From Plumapathes pennacea (Eukaryota > Cnidaria > Anthozoa > Antipatharia > Myriopathidae), in assembly GCA_964036295.1 (NCBI GenBank), contig OZ038462.1:24253863-24317862 (forward strand): a stretch of DNA of 64,000 nt, written 5' to 3'. The notes under the pieces are model-generated. The model did not search any database. It worked only from the letters and a program-made list of their open reading frames with translations, and was not told the DNA's origin. Positions 21,650-32,401 of the stretch are shown one piece after another. A program made the position numbers and the translations under genes. Within the stretch, counting starts at the first letter, position 1; the number at the start of each line of letters is the position of its first letter.

Positions 21650-22130
21650 TTCCAAATTTGAGCATGATCGTGTTACGCGTTATAATAGCAGATCTCTCTA
21701 AGTAGGTTTTGTGCGGAAGCCTTTCTGGAACTCGTTGTCATTTGCCTGGTGGTCAAGCATTCGAAGTTTGTTTGACCATTGAGGCTAAAAGTTTCCGCGA
21801 ATGTAGATTACTTTGTGATTATCAAGGCACGAAAATATAACGCCGTTGAGCGCGGACATTGAAGTTAAGAGTCGAACTGCATGGCTATACCGCTATCATG
21901 AAGTGCAGTCATTGTATTGTTTTTAAACAAAATCCAGCCGCTGAATAAGGATGCAACAGCAGCTTGTGAACTTGAAATATTTGACGAACGCTCGCGTTAC
22001 TATTTAAACGGAGTGTGAGGGTAAATAAAGTCGATTTAAAAATAAAGTCGAAATAAAGTCGACTCGACCAGAGAACCGTCGCATTACGCAAACTTCGAAG
22101 ACTCTTGAAAAAAAAAAAAACAACGTCGCT
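21650..22130 (+). pseudogene. Second decayed copy of the 20040-20720 unit
   Basis: Nucleotide-level similarity to 20040-20550 is clear (GTTTGACCATTGAG, TATAACGCCGTTGAGCGC, CCAGCCGCTGAATAAGGATG, then CGCTCGCGTTACTATTT), but stops are frequent. A third short piece of the same unit lies at 54258-54392. Confidence 0.5.
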
Positions 22131-22369
22131 GTCACTTGTTCAAATTGTCATATTCCACAGCAATAAAAACTGTACACAAATGAGAAGAAGAATGCGTGAC
22201 TTTAACCGCAAGTCTTTTCCTTGAACTTGAAACTCAGCCAAAAAAAGAACGACACAGTTTTCTCTACGTGCGTATTTACTATTTAGTTTGGATGCAGCCC
22301 AGGCGTAGTAACATGGCTTCTGATAAATTTGTAGGTGTCAAATATAAGCTGTGCATGATACTGGATACT

Positions 22370-22535
22370 GGAAGAAGAATTCAAAAGTGAATATAATTGA
22401 CCAAAACCGCAAGTACAATTGTCAACAAGTGTATCAGATTTCCCTAAAATTTGTTTAACTTGAAACTCAGCCAAAATAAAAAAAGGCATAGTTTTCTTTG
22501 TGCACGTATATTTAGTTTGGATGCAGCCCAGGCTG
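22370..22535 (-). repeat. Right arm of a spaced inverted repeat
   Basis: This is the reverse complement of 20727-20885 (ACTGGAAGAAGAATTC at the inner end, TTTGGATGCAGCCCAGGC at the outer end). A second partial copy precedes it at 22230-22310. Confidence 0.6.
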
Positions 22536-23045
22536 GAATATCATGGTCTCTGATAAATATTTGAGGTGTCGAAAAAGTCACGGATAGACCTTTTTTCTTT
22601 GCCGGCTTGGGAAGTCCCCTCACGGTTCAGAGTACTAAATGATTGCCGCAGTGTTTTGGAGACAATTCTAAATTCTCTCATTTCGAGCGCCACGTATAGT
22701 TTTCACCTCTGCCGCCTTGTAAATGGAGGGCTTTTAAAACTAAGACTTATTCGAATACGCAGTTTAGCAAAAGTGGAGGCCGCGGAAACGGTTCCGAACT
22801 TCCACATACCAAAAATTGAGAAAATTAATAAAATTTATAAGCGTTCTAGAAGCTTGTGTAGGCTTTTTCCATGAGGGTGGTAAAGGGGGTGGGGGGTATG
22901 GATCACGTTTCACGAAAAAAAATTCGCTCGATTGTTTCACAGTTAACGGCACTTCACGTTTCATGGAAAATAGGAGATTTTCAATTCTATGATTTTCTTA
23001 CAAGTTACCGTTTTTACACCCAAAGCGTTCCCTTGTATGATGTAG

Positions 23046-23252
23046 TCACCACGCGACCATCCCTCGTTCTGCTTGCAGCAAATAGAAAATGCAGCTCTTT
23101 ATTTTGCACATGACGTTGATCTGTTTGTTGTCTATCTTCCTCCATCCCAGATTCGTTTTCCGAGGAGTCATCATCATACTCAGAAACCTGACCACTTTCA
23201 TTGCTTGCATTTCCAACGGCACCAAACTTAAAACAACAGTAATGTACCTGGC
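23046..23252 (-). pseudogene. Acidic/serine-rich coding-like fragment, copy 1
   Basis: On the minus strand one frame reads C-F-K-F-G-A-V then S-E-Y-D-D-D-S-S-E-N-E-S-G-M and later T-R-D-G-R-V-V-T-T-S-Y-K-G, with no stop for about 65 codons but no clear start. The paralog at 54509-54715 keeps the frame with about eight substitutions. The basic R-V-V-T-T end recalls low-complexity regions of retroelement or THAP-like proteins; I do not recognise the family. Both copies lie 1-1.5 kb upstream of an ApoL gene on the opposite strand. Confidence 0.4.
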
Positions 23253-23277
23253 AACATTTTTCGATTTAATCACTGCG

Positions 23278-24079
23278 TGATTTCGGCTTGCATTCCCAAA
23301 GTTTCCATGTTCAAGTCATTGGCAACATGTAACTTTTCGCCCTTATCTCCGGCATTTGTTCGTTGATTTACCGTGTCGCTGGCTACGTCGGCAGTTTTAT
23401 AGTTGCAATGAGCCATGTTAATTTCAATGACGGTGTTGGAAGTTAGATAGTCAGAGTATGTATTGTTGTTTTACACGGTACAGTTTGTTTAGTCTATCAA
23501 GATCAGTGGGTCTAGATAAGGGATTTCTGCGTGACTCTTCATACGGAAAAGCCGTGCAGTGTACTTTACGTCTCTAGGCTAATGTTTGATTCCCGGGGGG
23601 GGGGGGGTACTCCTCAAAGTTTTGGGTGGGAGTGTGCCGTCCGGGAATGAAATCCCTTACCCTATTCCAGACAAAACTTTGTGATTTTTAACCCTATTTC
23701 AGACCAAAATTTGCGATTTTCGACCCTATTTCAGACCAAAATACGCAGTTTTCGACCCTATTTCAGACCAAATATCAAAATCTCCGACCCTATTTCAGAC
23801 TAAAATGCTAAAATCAATACCCTATTTCAGACTAAAATGCTGAAAATGATACCCTTTGGGGCGGCACATACCTATATGGCTCATATATGGGAGTATCCCC
23901 CCCCCCCCGGGTTTGATTATTTAGTCAAGTTCAGTATCACCCTGTTGTAGACTAAACTGTTTGACCTTCCCTTTCTTATTTGTTTCGGTGCTCTTGTTGT
24001 GGAAGCTTATTGTTATAACCCTCGGTTTTTTACTTTTTAGTTTACTATTTCTTTCCACACTAGTGATGTTTCAAGTAAG
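23278..24079 (+). promoter_or_regulatory. ApoL-2 upstream region (conserved block, interrupted by a MITE)
   Basis: Excluding the insertion at 23592-23911, this block is closely matched upstream of ApoL-4 (55452-55943) and, from ACCGTGTCGCTGGCTAC onward, upstream of ApoL-3 (34388-33972). Conservation ends in a GTAAGG splice donor (24075), so the 3' part is probably the first, untranslated exon. I see no convincing TATA box. It is the best place to look for the ApoL promoter. Confidence 0.5.
23592..23911. mobile_element. CCCGGG-ended minisatellite MITE, 7-bp target duplication
   Basis: The ends are CCCGGGGGGG...TACTCC and GGAGTATCC...CCCCGGG. The interior has about six head-to-tail units of roughly 31 bp built on GACCCTATTTCAGACCAAAA. 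TTTGATT flanks both sides (23585-23591 and 23912-23918), while the ApoL-4 upstream region has the single uninterrupted TTTGATT (55765-55771). Other copies in the window are at 5941-6184, 31992-32206 and 53853-54253. Confidence 0.85.
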
Positions 24080-24213
24080 GTGAACTATAATCGAATTAAT
24101 AGCAGATACTCATATGTACAAGATCGTAAAGTTTCACTCCCTATAGTGCTTTTACCGCATTTTTCGTTCTTCAGCAATTGTCTTTGTAAGTTGTCAAATG
24201 AAATGGTTCGAGG

Positions 24214-25650
24214 ATGCAAGAATCAGATGAATCCCCGAAGAGTCGTCCAGAACCACAAGAAGACACAGTCAACAATATTGTGGACTTCTTTCGGGCCTTG
24301 AGTGAGCTACGTGAGTCAACGAAAACTGTACTCAAAGAATGGGTTACTAAACGAGAACAAACCATCCTTAAGTTGATACAGTTGGCAGAATCCCTTCACC
24401 AACACCACCGTAATTCCAATATCGCTACAGCTACAGGTGCCGGGGTAGCTACGGCGTCGTTTGGCCTTGTACTGGGTGGATTCATTGCCGCTTTTTTTAC
24501 GGCTGGAGCAGGATTAACTGTGTCCGCTGTTGGTGCTGGCTTGGGGACTGCTGGTGGGGTGACCATGACTGGATCCAAGCTGGCGGAGCATATTCTGTCG
24601 AAGCTGGGGCTCCAAGAAGTGCAACAGGCTTTGGAAGAAGACATAAGAGCAAGTGAAACCCTGCGTGAAAGCTTTGATAGAGTGGATCAGTTCTTTGCTC
24701 GTAACTCTTCATTCATTTTCAGGAATATGACGAATCGAAGACTACTCGAGGGTTTTGGTATTAACGAGATTCCAGAAATGTTTCCAGGTGGTTTAGAATT
24801 TTTAGCGGATGAGCAAAAACAAGACCAAGACACCAGGTCAGGTTGCTCAAGTGTATATTCTTTGTGGTCAAAGTCGGCGAACTTTATAAATTGCAAGCAC
24901 TATTGCAGGAAGCGAAAATTCCTGTTCCGCTTAAAGAGCCACGTGGACATACGGCAGTGTCACTTTCCTCAGCTAGTCTAATCATTTGCTTTAGCTTGTC
25001 CTTGCACATCAACATAATTATTTATACTTTATACTATTAAAACTTGAAACTGTTCATACATTTTTTAAACTAATTTTTCTAAAGACATAGCTCCCTTCTC
25101 CTCTCCCAGCCATTTGCTTAGAGTTCTTTTCAAACTTTCGAACTTTCTTCAAACAGCTGACCCACCTATCCAGCAATGACGTTCTCGATGGCAGGATGTA
25201 AAGTGCTGAGTTGACGTTTCAATGTTCAGGTTCTTAGTCTTCGCCCCTAATCTGTGGCATGCTTTTGACTGCAGGGATACTGCTGCTCGTTTGCTCCGAA
25301 CTCTTGGCGCGGGATTTACAGTGTCCGCATGTGCAGCCACCGCTTCTGTCAGTGTAGGGAGGGCAGTGTTTAATACTATGAGGATAGCGGCTCGTGCTGC
25401 ACACATTGCAGGTTTCGCAGCGAGTGCTGCATTGCTTCCTCTCGATATCTACTTCCTGGTCAAGTCTTCGGATGAGGTCCGCAATGGTTCCACCTCTGAG
25501 ACATTCAAACAAGTTGAAAAAAAGCTGGATAAATTGTTATCGTCCAGCCCCCGTGAAGAGGAAGTGCAGGAGATGGTGCCGCAGTATGTGGGGGCAAAGT
25601 TCTTCGAGATCTTGCGTGATCATGCACAACCGGCACCAAGACCAGCCTGA
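24214..25650 (+). CDS. Apolipoprotein L-like membrane protein, copy 2 (two coding exons)
   Basis: Predicted coding exons are 24214-24836 (623 nt) and 25275-25650 (376 nt), with a 438-nt GT-AG intron whose phase-2 join recreates an arginine codon; the product is 332 residues. The ATG is chosen because all four copies share MQE-x-DES. Domains are as in copy 1, but the glycine-rich hairpin is free of charged residues. Exon 2 has S-A-C-A-A-T-A-S and L-P-L-D-I-Y-F-L-V-K-S-S, then a C-terminal charged helix. The end is abnormal: after Q-P-A-P the last residues come from DNA that in copy 4 lies some 390 bp downstream (GACCAGCCTGATGCAAAGG), so a deletion replaced the usual PETED tail and stop. Unspliced, exon 1 would read on to 24981. 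The 3' side runs straight into the LINE-derived unit. Probable intracellular membrane-inserting protein of the ApoL family; the role here is unknown. Confidence 0.75.
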
Positions 25651-25901
25651 TGCAAAGGGTTATTAGATTGTAAACTGTGCGAGTAATAAGAATAAGCATA
25701 TACAGTGATCAGAAATTTTACTTGGGTACCCATGCACAATACATGCATGCGCGGGGCCAGTACCAGTATTATGCCAACTATATAGGTCGAGTGCACAGTT
25801 GACGAAGTGCGCTGATAGGGACAGCAGAGCGAAGATGATTTCATAGCACAGCATATGTAACACCTGTGAGAGAGATTTTAGAATGATGCCATTGGTAAGT
25901 A
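25651..25901 (+). repeat. LINE-derived unit, truncated copy 2
   Basis: It matches 57890-58150 in the same orientation and 3770-4010 and 31590-31820 inverted. It ends at CATTGGTAAG, where duplication Q copy 2 begins. Confidence 0.7.
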
Positions 25902-27394
25902 ACTAGAAATACGATAATCGCATATACCCCCTCACTCTGCCATTGATGGGACTTTTACTTTGGTAACTCCCAATAAGAGTAGCCTTTGTTTTACCGAAAT
26001 GTTGACTCAATCTTTTCTTCGAACTCAAGTGCTACACGCAAAGGAAGGAGAAAAAGAATGGTGTGTGTTATACTTTTGCGTTGAAAAAAGAATCGATTGC
26101 GTGACGAAGTACGTATTTCCCACGGTCGGCACGTCAAATTAATTCATACAGTCTGCCAAGCACGTTCTCGAAATTTAATACTCAAAGTTTGAAGTTGGTC
26201 GGCCGTCGTAGTACGGGAAAAAAGGAACACTGATTTTCCAATTTTGAATTCATAGGCAGTACAATTAAATAGGCTTCCTGTGCGATTTGTTTTTACTACC
26301 GCATGCACCAGACTCAGGCATGCATATTTAATAGGCTTGAATTGTTTTGTATGTGAACCCACTCAAAACAGCAAAATTTCTCCCAGAATCAAAGCAAAAC
26401 TTGAACAGTTTACTTCAAATTATACACGGGCTTCAGACCCAGTAATACTTCTAAGGGCTTGTGAACGATTCTCGCTGCAATCACCGCGTGTCAGATTACA
26501 GAAAAATAAGACATCTGACTAAATCATTCAGGACTCCAAGTTCCGATTGCTCTGAGCAAATACGGTAGCCGAAACTGGCGACAGAAGCGTAGTAAAACAA
26601 TACTTCGAGGGAAAATGATCAGCATACAGATTTTAATACATTCTTGAAGTGATCGAGTTACAAAATATATATTTGTCACGGTGATTGTTCGATTTCCACT
26701 GACTAACCTTTGTTGCTTGTCCTTTCTAAATAAGTATCTGAGTTTAACACAAAACGGCGTCTGAAGCTCCCGATTTGCTTTCAAGCGCTGTTCCCTTTGC
26801 GGTGTTGTCTGTGTTACCCGCTTCTGTTCATGTCGCTTTTGGTCGGCATTCATGCGCTGTTGTCTTAATTTGCGGAGTCTTCTCTTCGGCCCGCTTTTTC
26901 TCCTGAAGTTTCCGATTTGCGTTCAAGCGCTGTTCTCTTTGCGGAGTTGTCTACGTTACCCGTTTCCGTTCATGTCGCTTTCGATCGGTATTCATGCGCT
27001 GTTGTTCGCTCGTTTCACGATTTCGCCTTGCTCGTGCCTGTTCCCTTCTCATTTGAAGACGAGCTTCGCGAGACTGTTGTGTTTCAAGTTTTTCAGTTAA
27101 GTTTTCCATTTTCGTGAACGCAGCTACAATATATTGTTACTTCGTTCAAATCTAAATGCTTCGTTCAAATCTAATTTCTCTAAGTTTATTCCGAGTAAAA
27201 CAACAGGGCACACGTGATCGATCCGGCCTTTGTTATTGGTTAGCGGGGTAACCGCGCCTAAAGTCGTACGCCAGACTGACAGACAGACAACGTTAAATTT
27301 CGAGATGGCGACAGGCTTGGAGTCCCCAAGTAGGCGGTATAATATTACTGCATTAGTGTCGTGAGTATTTCCCTCACTTCGTTCGGGGATCATG
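25902..27394 (+). repeat. Segmental duplication Q, copy 2
   Basis: This is the direct copy of 10951-12456. It has an extra word near 26577-26615 and a shorter arginine-rich repeat array than copy 1. It begins directly behind the ApoL-2 unit and ends at CTTCGTTCGGGGATCATG, where region S starts. Confidence 0.85.
26700..26990 (-). pseudogene. STPR-like repeat protein fragment, second copy
   Basis: The minus frame from the ATG at 26853 repeats the Q-R-E-Q-R-L-K-A-N-R-E-L and M-N-A-D-Q-K-R-H-E-Q-K-R units of Q copy 1. An inserted TAATT near 26867 breaks the array, and units are missing relative to copy 1, so it does not encode a continuous repeat domain. Confidence 0.45.
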
Positions 27395-29040
27395 TACGAA
27401 AAAAACAAAACAAAACAAAAAAACTAAGTTTGAGTTCTCCGTCAAAATTCAACCTTGACATCATTATTCGATTTCCTTTTTATTCATTTTTGAATTGGGA
27501 TATTTGTTATTTAAGGAGGAGACATTCGTTTTTCAACTTCAACTTTCGTTATTCGATCTTCATCATTCGTTGTTCCGGCAATCGACGCTCGTAAATCAAA
27601 CTCGACGTTCGTTGTTCAAAGTCGACATTCGTTATTCGGTCTTGACGTTTGTTATTCGTTCTCGACATTTGTTATTCGATCATGATGTTCGTTATTCACG
27701 GGGCGACATTAAAGAGCCTGTCTCAACCGTGATCCTTCGCGCGCGTATATTATTGTTTACATTTGGCGTGTGACGTCAACACTCTTTGTACAGCTTCATT
27801 GCACTGAAAGCGGACGATTTCCCTGAAGAAAGTAATGGCAATCGTCGTTTTATCTGTGGTCAATCGTCGAGTCTGAAGCATTGCACAGCGAAGACACTGT
27901 ATTTCCTGCAACTAACTGCGCTTGTGGTCTAGACATTTTCACACGCGCGATTATGAATATTTGATTAGCGCATTTCAAATGGCAATTTTATGTCTAAACA
28001 CGTGAAAACAGCTTTCAAAATGACATTTAAAACCTCGGTTAATTTGAAAGATAAATCTTGAACCACTGGACCTGAATTTCAGGTAATTTTTCTGTGTTGA
28101 CTTTGACTGAGCTGAGCCGAAAAGATGTGCCTTTGATTCTGAATGTCTAATTAGCGCATTTCCAACCGAAATTCTATATCGAAGATCGGACGACAAAAAC
28201 TACTTTGGAAATCACATCCATAACCTCGGTTGATTTGCAAGATGAATTTCCATTTCTGAACCTTACTGGAGGCTCATCCGAATGATTTCCTGTGCATCTC
28301 TGTCAGTCTTGTGTCCTGTCGGTAAATGACATAATTTTTGCATGCGTTGAGGCGGTTCTTCTGGCAGACGTATTTCGAGGTTCATCACAAACAGCGAAAA
28401 CAACCACGGAAATAATGAAAATAACTAGAAGCACTTATATTTCCACACGCTGAGTCAAGAAACTAGACACAAATCCACTCTGACCTTTGAAGGCCGCGAT
28501 ATATGTATTAAGCATGCAGTCGACAGCAGCACCTGGTCGCTAGCTTCAACATCCGAGATGGCGCTTAATTGATGGAATAAGAGTCCAGCGAACCTCCTGT
28601 GAGTTTGTTCTTTCCATCCCGTGGCTTACTTCCTTCCCTTTGGTGTATGTTTTCGCCTCTTGGTGGCCTGCCTCTCCGCGGCTGTTTGGCCGCCGGTTGA
28701 TCGGTACGGTGAACATTGTACATATTGAAAAAACCTCGGTACAAAACACAAAACGAATCCAAAAAAATGGGTAGAAAGATTACAGAACTATTTAGTTGAA
28801 AGATTAGCTTGATTATTCATTGATCGGCTGATTGATGGAAGAAGATTCAATCGGATTGTCATCAAACACTTTAAAAACCGAATTTCGTCGAAAATTCGTC
28901 GAAAATGGCGCCAGAGCGCGCGAAGGATCATGGTTGAGACAGGCTCTTTAAACGGGAGAACATTCAAGTAGAGGACATGCACAGGATGGACCTGGATTAT
29001 ACTGATTGAATTGGACTGCGCTGCGACTGACTGAACTGAA
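27395..29040 (+). repeat. Segmental duplication S, copy 1 (interrupted)
   Basis: 27395-27708 and 28952-29040 match 59260-59588 and 59592-59680. The shared part begins with AAAAC units and contains a degenerate 19-20-bp minisatellite of the type CGACATTCGTTATTCG (27540-27710). The middle is a transposon insertion absent from copy 2. Confidence 0.8.
27713..28947. mobile_element. 1.2-kb TIR transposon with AGAGCCTGTCTCAACC ends
   Basis: Inverted ends of about 33 bp (AGAGCCTGTCTCAACC, then TGATCCTTCGCGCGC) are flanked by TTAA on both sides (27709-27712 and 28948-28951). The S copy 2 sequence is continuous across the site (GACATTCAACGGG, 59584-59596). The interior encodes only short frames; one minus frame near 28670 has an R-R-G-R-P-P stretch like an AT-hook. 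No DDE triad was seen, so it is probably non-autonomous. Confidence 0.75.
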
Positions 29041-29344
29041 CTGACTGAGTGATTGACTGACTGGACTTGAATGGGCAGCGCTCGCTGGAAATTTTGGGTC
29101 ACAGACGGTTATAAGTTTTCTTCAGTTACGCTATGTCTCCCATTTCAAGTTCCGGTTATCTGGTAACATGGTCTGGATCATCAAAAACCGCGCTCTACCT
29201 GGAATTGGAGTTTTTTCAGACAGCGCGATGAGCTGTTAATTTGATAGAATTGTTTCGCCGTCCCCTTCCTAGCAGTGCAGCTAGGCTAAGCTCGTTTTTT
29301 TTTTTTTTTTGTTTTGTTTTGTTTTGTTTTTTGTTTTTGTTTTT
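29041..29344. other. Spacer with T-rich microsatellite
   Basis: It holds a TTTTG/T-run tract (29295-29352) and no coding frame I can support. Confidence 0.4.
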
Positions 29345-30782
29345 TTTTTTAATTGTGATCGTTTTTTCAAATTATGGTTTTTATAAAATATTGAAAATCG
29401 TTGAAATAAAATGCGTATCGTTTCAGATAACACAGAAATGACGATCGGAAGAGTTCGGAAGAAGTTACCCCTCGCCCGTCCCCCTCCCTCTCTCCCTCAA
29501 ATCCTATCCATACGCCTGACTGAACGTCTCACTTTTATTCAGTATAGTCAGTTCCACAATTTTTGCCTTACAATACGATTACCGAATATTCTGAAATAGG
29601 AATAGACGGAATAGCCCTAAAAGAACACGCCCAGAGCGTAATTTTAGCTCGTGCGCATGCGCCATGAGCAGCTACACATTTTTTACTAATGTCATACCAT
29701 TCAAATGTAGTGTAGACAAGGAGCTACTTTGGACTCTGCATTCCCACTCTTTAACTTCCACTAAAATTGTTAGCGAGTGTTTAAACTTTTCATTGAAGTC
29801 TCAAATTATTGTATAGAAACGTGTAATGGAAATAGTGTGAAATGTAGGAAAAGTCTGAACTCACCAAAGAGGAAGGGCGAAACTTATAATGATCACTGTA
29901 TCAACAATAATCATTTATTTGGCTCCAGAGGGTGTTTTTCTTCCGGCATGCACTGCTCCGTTGCCATTTGATTTTATCGCAATGGCCAAGACGAGATGAA
30001 ACGGTTGTAGAGTGAAGACAAAAGCAGAGCCAGATCAAAGCAGTGGTCGGCCTTTGATCTTATCCGAGACCCGGCAGAAAGAGATCTGAAAGAAAGGTTG
30101 TAGAAGTTCAATCTAGAGAAAACCGCATCAAACCCTGAAGCTTGTGGCTATACAGGAAGCAAAGATCCGCAGATTGCCAGCATTTGGAGAAGCCTTGGTG
30201 TTCGTGGAAGACGTAGGTTTGCGTAGCGGCACGGTAAAGCTTGATAAATGAGAAAGGAGCATATTGCAATCTTCCCGTCATGCTCTTGGCTCCACACAGG
30301 AGGACCAGGCTCTTGTGACCGTTATTGCGCAATAGAAAATTATGAGGAAATGTATGGGGAAAAGCAACGATCTGGATAAATCGTAAGATTCTGAACAAAT
30401 TAAAATAAAAGCTGGTATACCTGTTATTTGTGGTCTCTCGAGTCCCTTGTGTCGATTTCAAGCCGCTACGGCCATTATTAGTGGCCGAAATTTTGCCGAG
30501 GTTTCACCGGGCATTTTGTCTTACCGGAAGCCGCCGGGAAGGGAACAGTACTTGCTACATCCGAGATTGAGAAGCCAATCAGAACGCGCAAAAAGCACTG
30601 TTCACTTGTGTGCCGTGTGGTATATACTTAGTAACTCAGCTAGACTTTAATTTTGTCCGATCGTGTCCGAATTCGAAATGTTTATTGTCCCGACTGATCA
30701 ACGAAGACATGGCAACTTACTTTTGCTTGAAAATACTGTGTTAGCGCAACAATGCAGCTTTTTCTTAAACATGACAAATCTA
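29345..30782 (+). repeat. Segmental duplication P, copy 2
   Basis: This is the direct copy of 8786-10232. It keeps the CCAAT box (30575-30579), TATATACTTA (30621-30630) and ATG (30678) of the promoter-like segment. A 22-bp word (GCAGAGCCAGATCAAAGCAG area, 30024-30045) is present here and shortened in copy 1. Confidence 0.85.
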
Positions 30783-31049
30783 GCCCCACCCCCTCCCCTT
30801 CATTTTACGCGTTTTTGACATTATAGAAAATTCTAACTTAAAGATTAAAATATCTGAATGGGGATAAATGTAAAATCTACGAGACTGTTGCTACTTAAAG
30901 GGCTTCGCGGAAAAAACGCGTAAGGCGTGTTTTACTTCGATGTCTTCAAAATTGCGACTTTTGCACGCGGAAGAATTAGTATTTTCTGTTAGGTAGATTT
31001 GATTCAAACCAAATATAGACTACTCCACGGGTGCCATATGTATTCATCA
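30783..31049. other. No recognisable content
   Basis: This short stretch between duplication P and the LINE-derived unit matches nothing else in the window and has no gene-like frame. Confidence 0.4.
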
Positions 31050-31895
31050 CTTGGACTATCAAGGAATGGACGTAACAAAAAAAATTGTTGGCACAGAAAC
31101 CAAGTTGCTCTGGGTATATGACGTTAAACTTTATTAAGAAGTCATTAGCCTACTATACATTAATTCTTTTAGAATCTGGTCACCAATAGGTAAAGGAATA
31201 TAGGTTTATAGTTAGTGACGAATAAGTACGCCCAGAAATCCGCCCCTGTCCTGACTAAATAAAACTCCACTGATTGATCTCTGAAAAAAAAAAAAAAACT
31301 AACTCCAACTTCGAAAACCGCAGCACCGGAAAACCAGCAGTTAGTTACGGAAACAGCTGTGAACATCTGGTTCTTCCAGCTCCACACCCTAGTCCAAGAC
31401 GTTTTATTCCAGTGCGCGGCGACGTGCAGACTCACTGACCCAACCGCTTCGCGAAGACAGCTCCTCTTTATCCGAAAGAAAACCTCCCACTAGTAACTTC
31501 AGACCTCGCGATTGTTCTATCGAAATAGTCTTTCTACAGAGCCTAGTTTTTCTCAAGTTCCACAACTTGCCAATGGCATCAATTTAAAATCTTTCTCACA
31601 GGTGTTACATTATTCTGTGCTATGAAATCATCTCCGCTCTGCATTCCTTATCAGCGTACTTCGTCAACTGTGCACTCGATCTATATAGTTGACATAATAA
31701 TGGTACTGGCCCCATGCATGCATGTACTGTGCATGGGTACCCAAGTAATTTTTCTGATCATTACATATGCCTATTATTTGTCACTCGTACGATTTATGCT
31801 CTGACTAATAGGCCTTTGCATCAGGCTGGTCACAGGATCAAAATTCACCAAGTGACTAAAGATTCGTCACCGGCTCAGGATTTTGCCGAGGAGTG
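31050..31895 (-). repeat. LINE-derived unit, copy 3
   Basis: On the minus strand 31215-31100 reads P-I-G-D-Q-I-L-K-E-L-M-Y-S-R-L-M, the opening of a non-LTR reverse transcriptase, then breaks. The rest matches 3430-4084. It contains the uninterrupted CCGG (31896-31899) that is the empty site for the 4089-5843 element. Confidence 0.7.
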
Positions 31896-31991
31896 CCGGA
31901 AGTGGAAAAGCGTGAAAACACATGTAAGAATGCAGCACTTTAAGCTCGCAGTTTCTGCCAGGACCCAAGGTGATTAATTTTCAGTCACGTT

Positions 31992-32206
31992 GTGGGGGTA
32001 CTCCCATACATGCACCATATAGGTATGTACCGCCCAAAATCAATTTCAGCATTTTAGTCTGAAGTAGGGTATCAATTTTGAGCCTTTGGTCTGGAATAGA
32101 GTCGGAGATTTTGATATTTGGTCTGAAATAGGGTAACGGTTTCAGCCCCGGGCGGCACACTCCCACCCAAAATTTTGAGGAGTACCCCCCCCCCCCCCCC
32201 TCCGGG
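31992..32206. mobile_element. CCCGGG-type minisatellite MITE downstream of ApoL-3
   Basis: It occupies the same site as the 5941-6184 copy: GTGGGGGTACTCCCATACAT at the left, a run of 17 C's and TCCGGG at the right. The internal units are fewer than in the 23592-23911 copy. Confidence 0.7.
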
Positions 32207-32401
32207 ATTTTGTTCTGTGACCAGCCTGATGCAAAAAGACTGCTAGTTTCTTATGTGCTTACGCCGCGTTTCTCATAATCGGATTCACTTCTAGCTTACT
32301 GCTATACTAACTCAGTAAATATTGTAATCAGTTAAGTAGTTCAACAGGCACTGAATGGTTGAACTGACATCAATCTTGGCATCTTTTTTGTTTTTCCTGA
32401 T

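Noticed and set aside
27540..27773. Arginine/phenylalanine-rich frame over the CGACATTCGTTATTCG repeats
   Set aside because: It is a translation of a minisatellite. Every frame of this repeat is similar, and the copy at 59400-59590 shows no codon bias.
28546..28762. AT-hook protein
   Set aside because: A single R-G-R-P-P stretch in a short frame inside a non-autonomous transposon is not enough.
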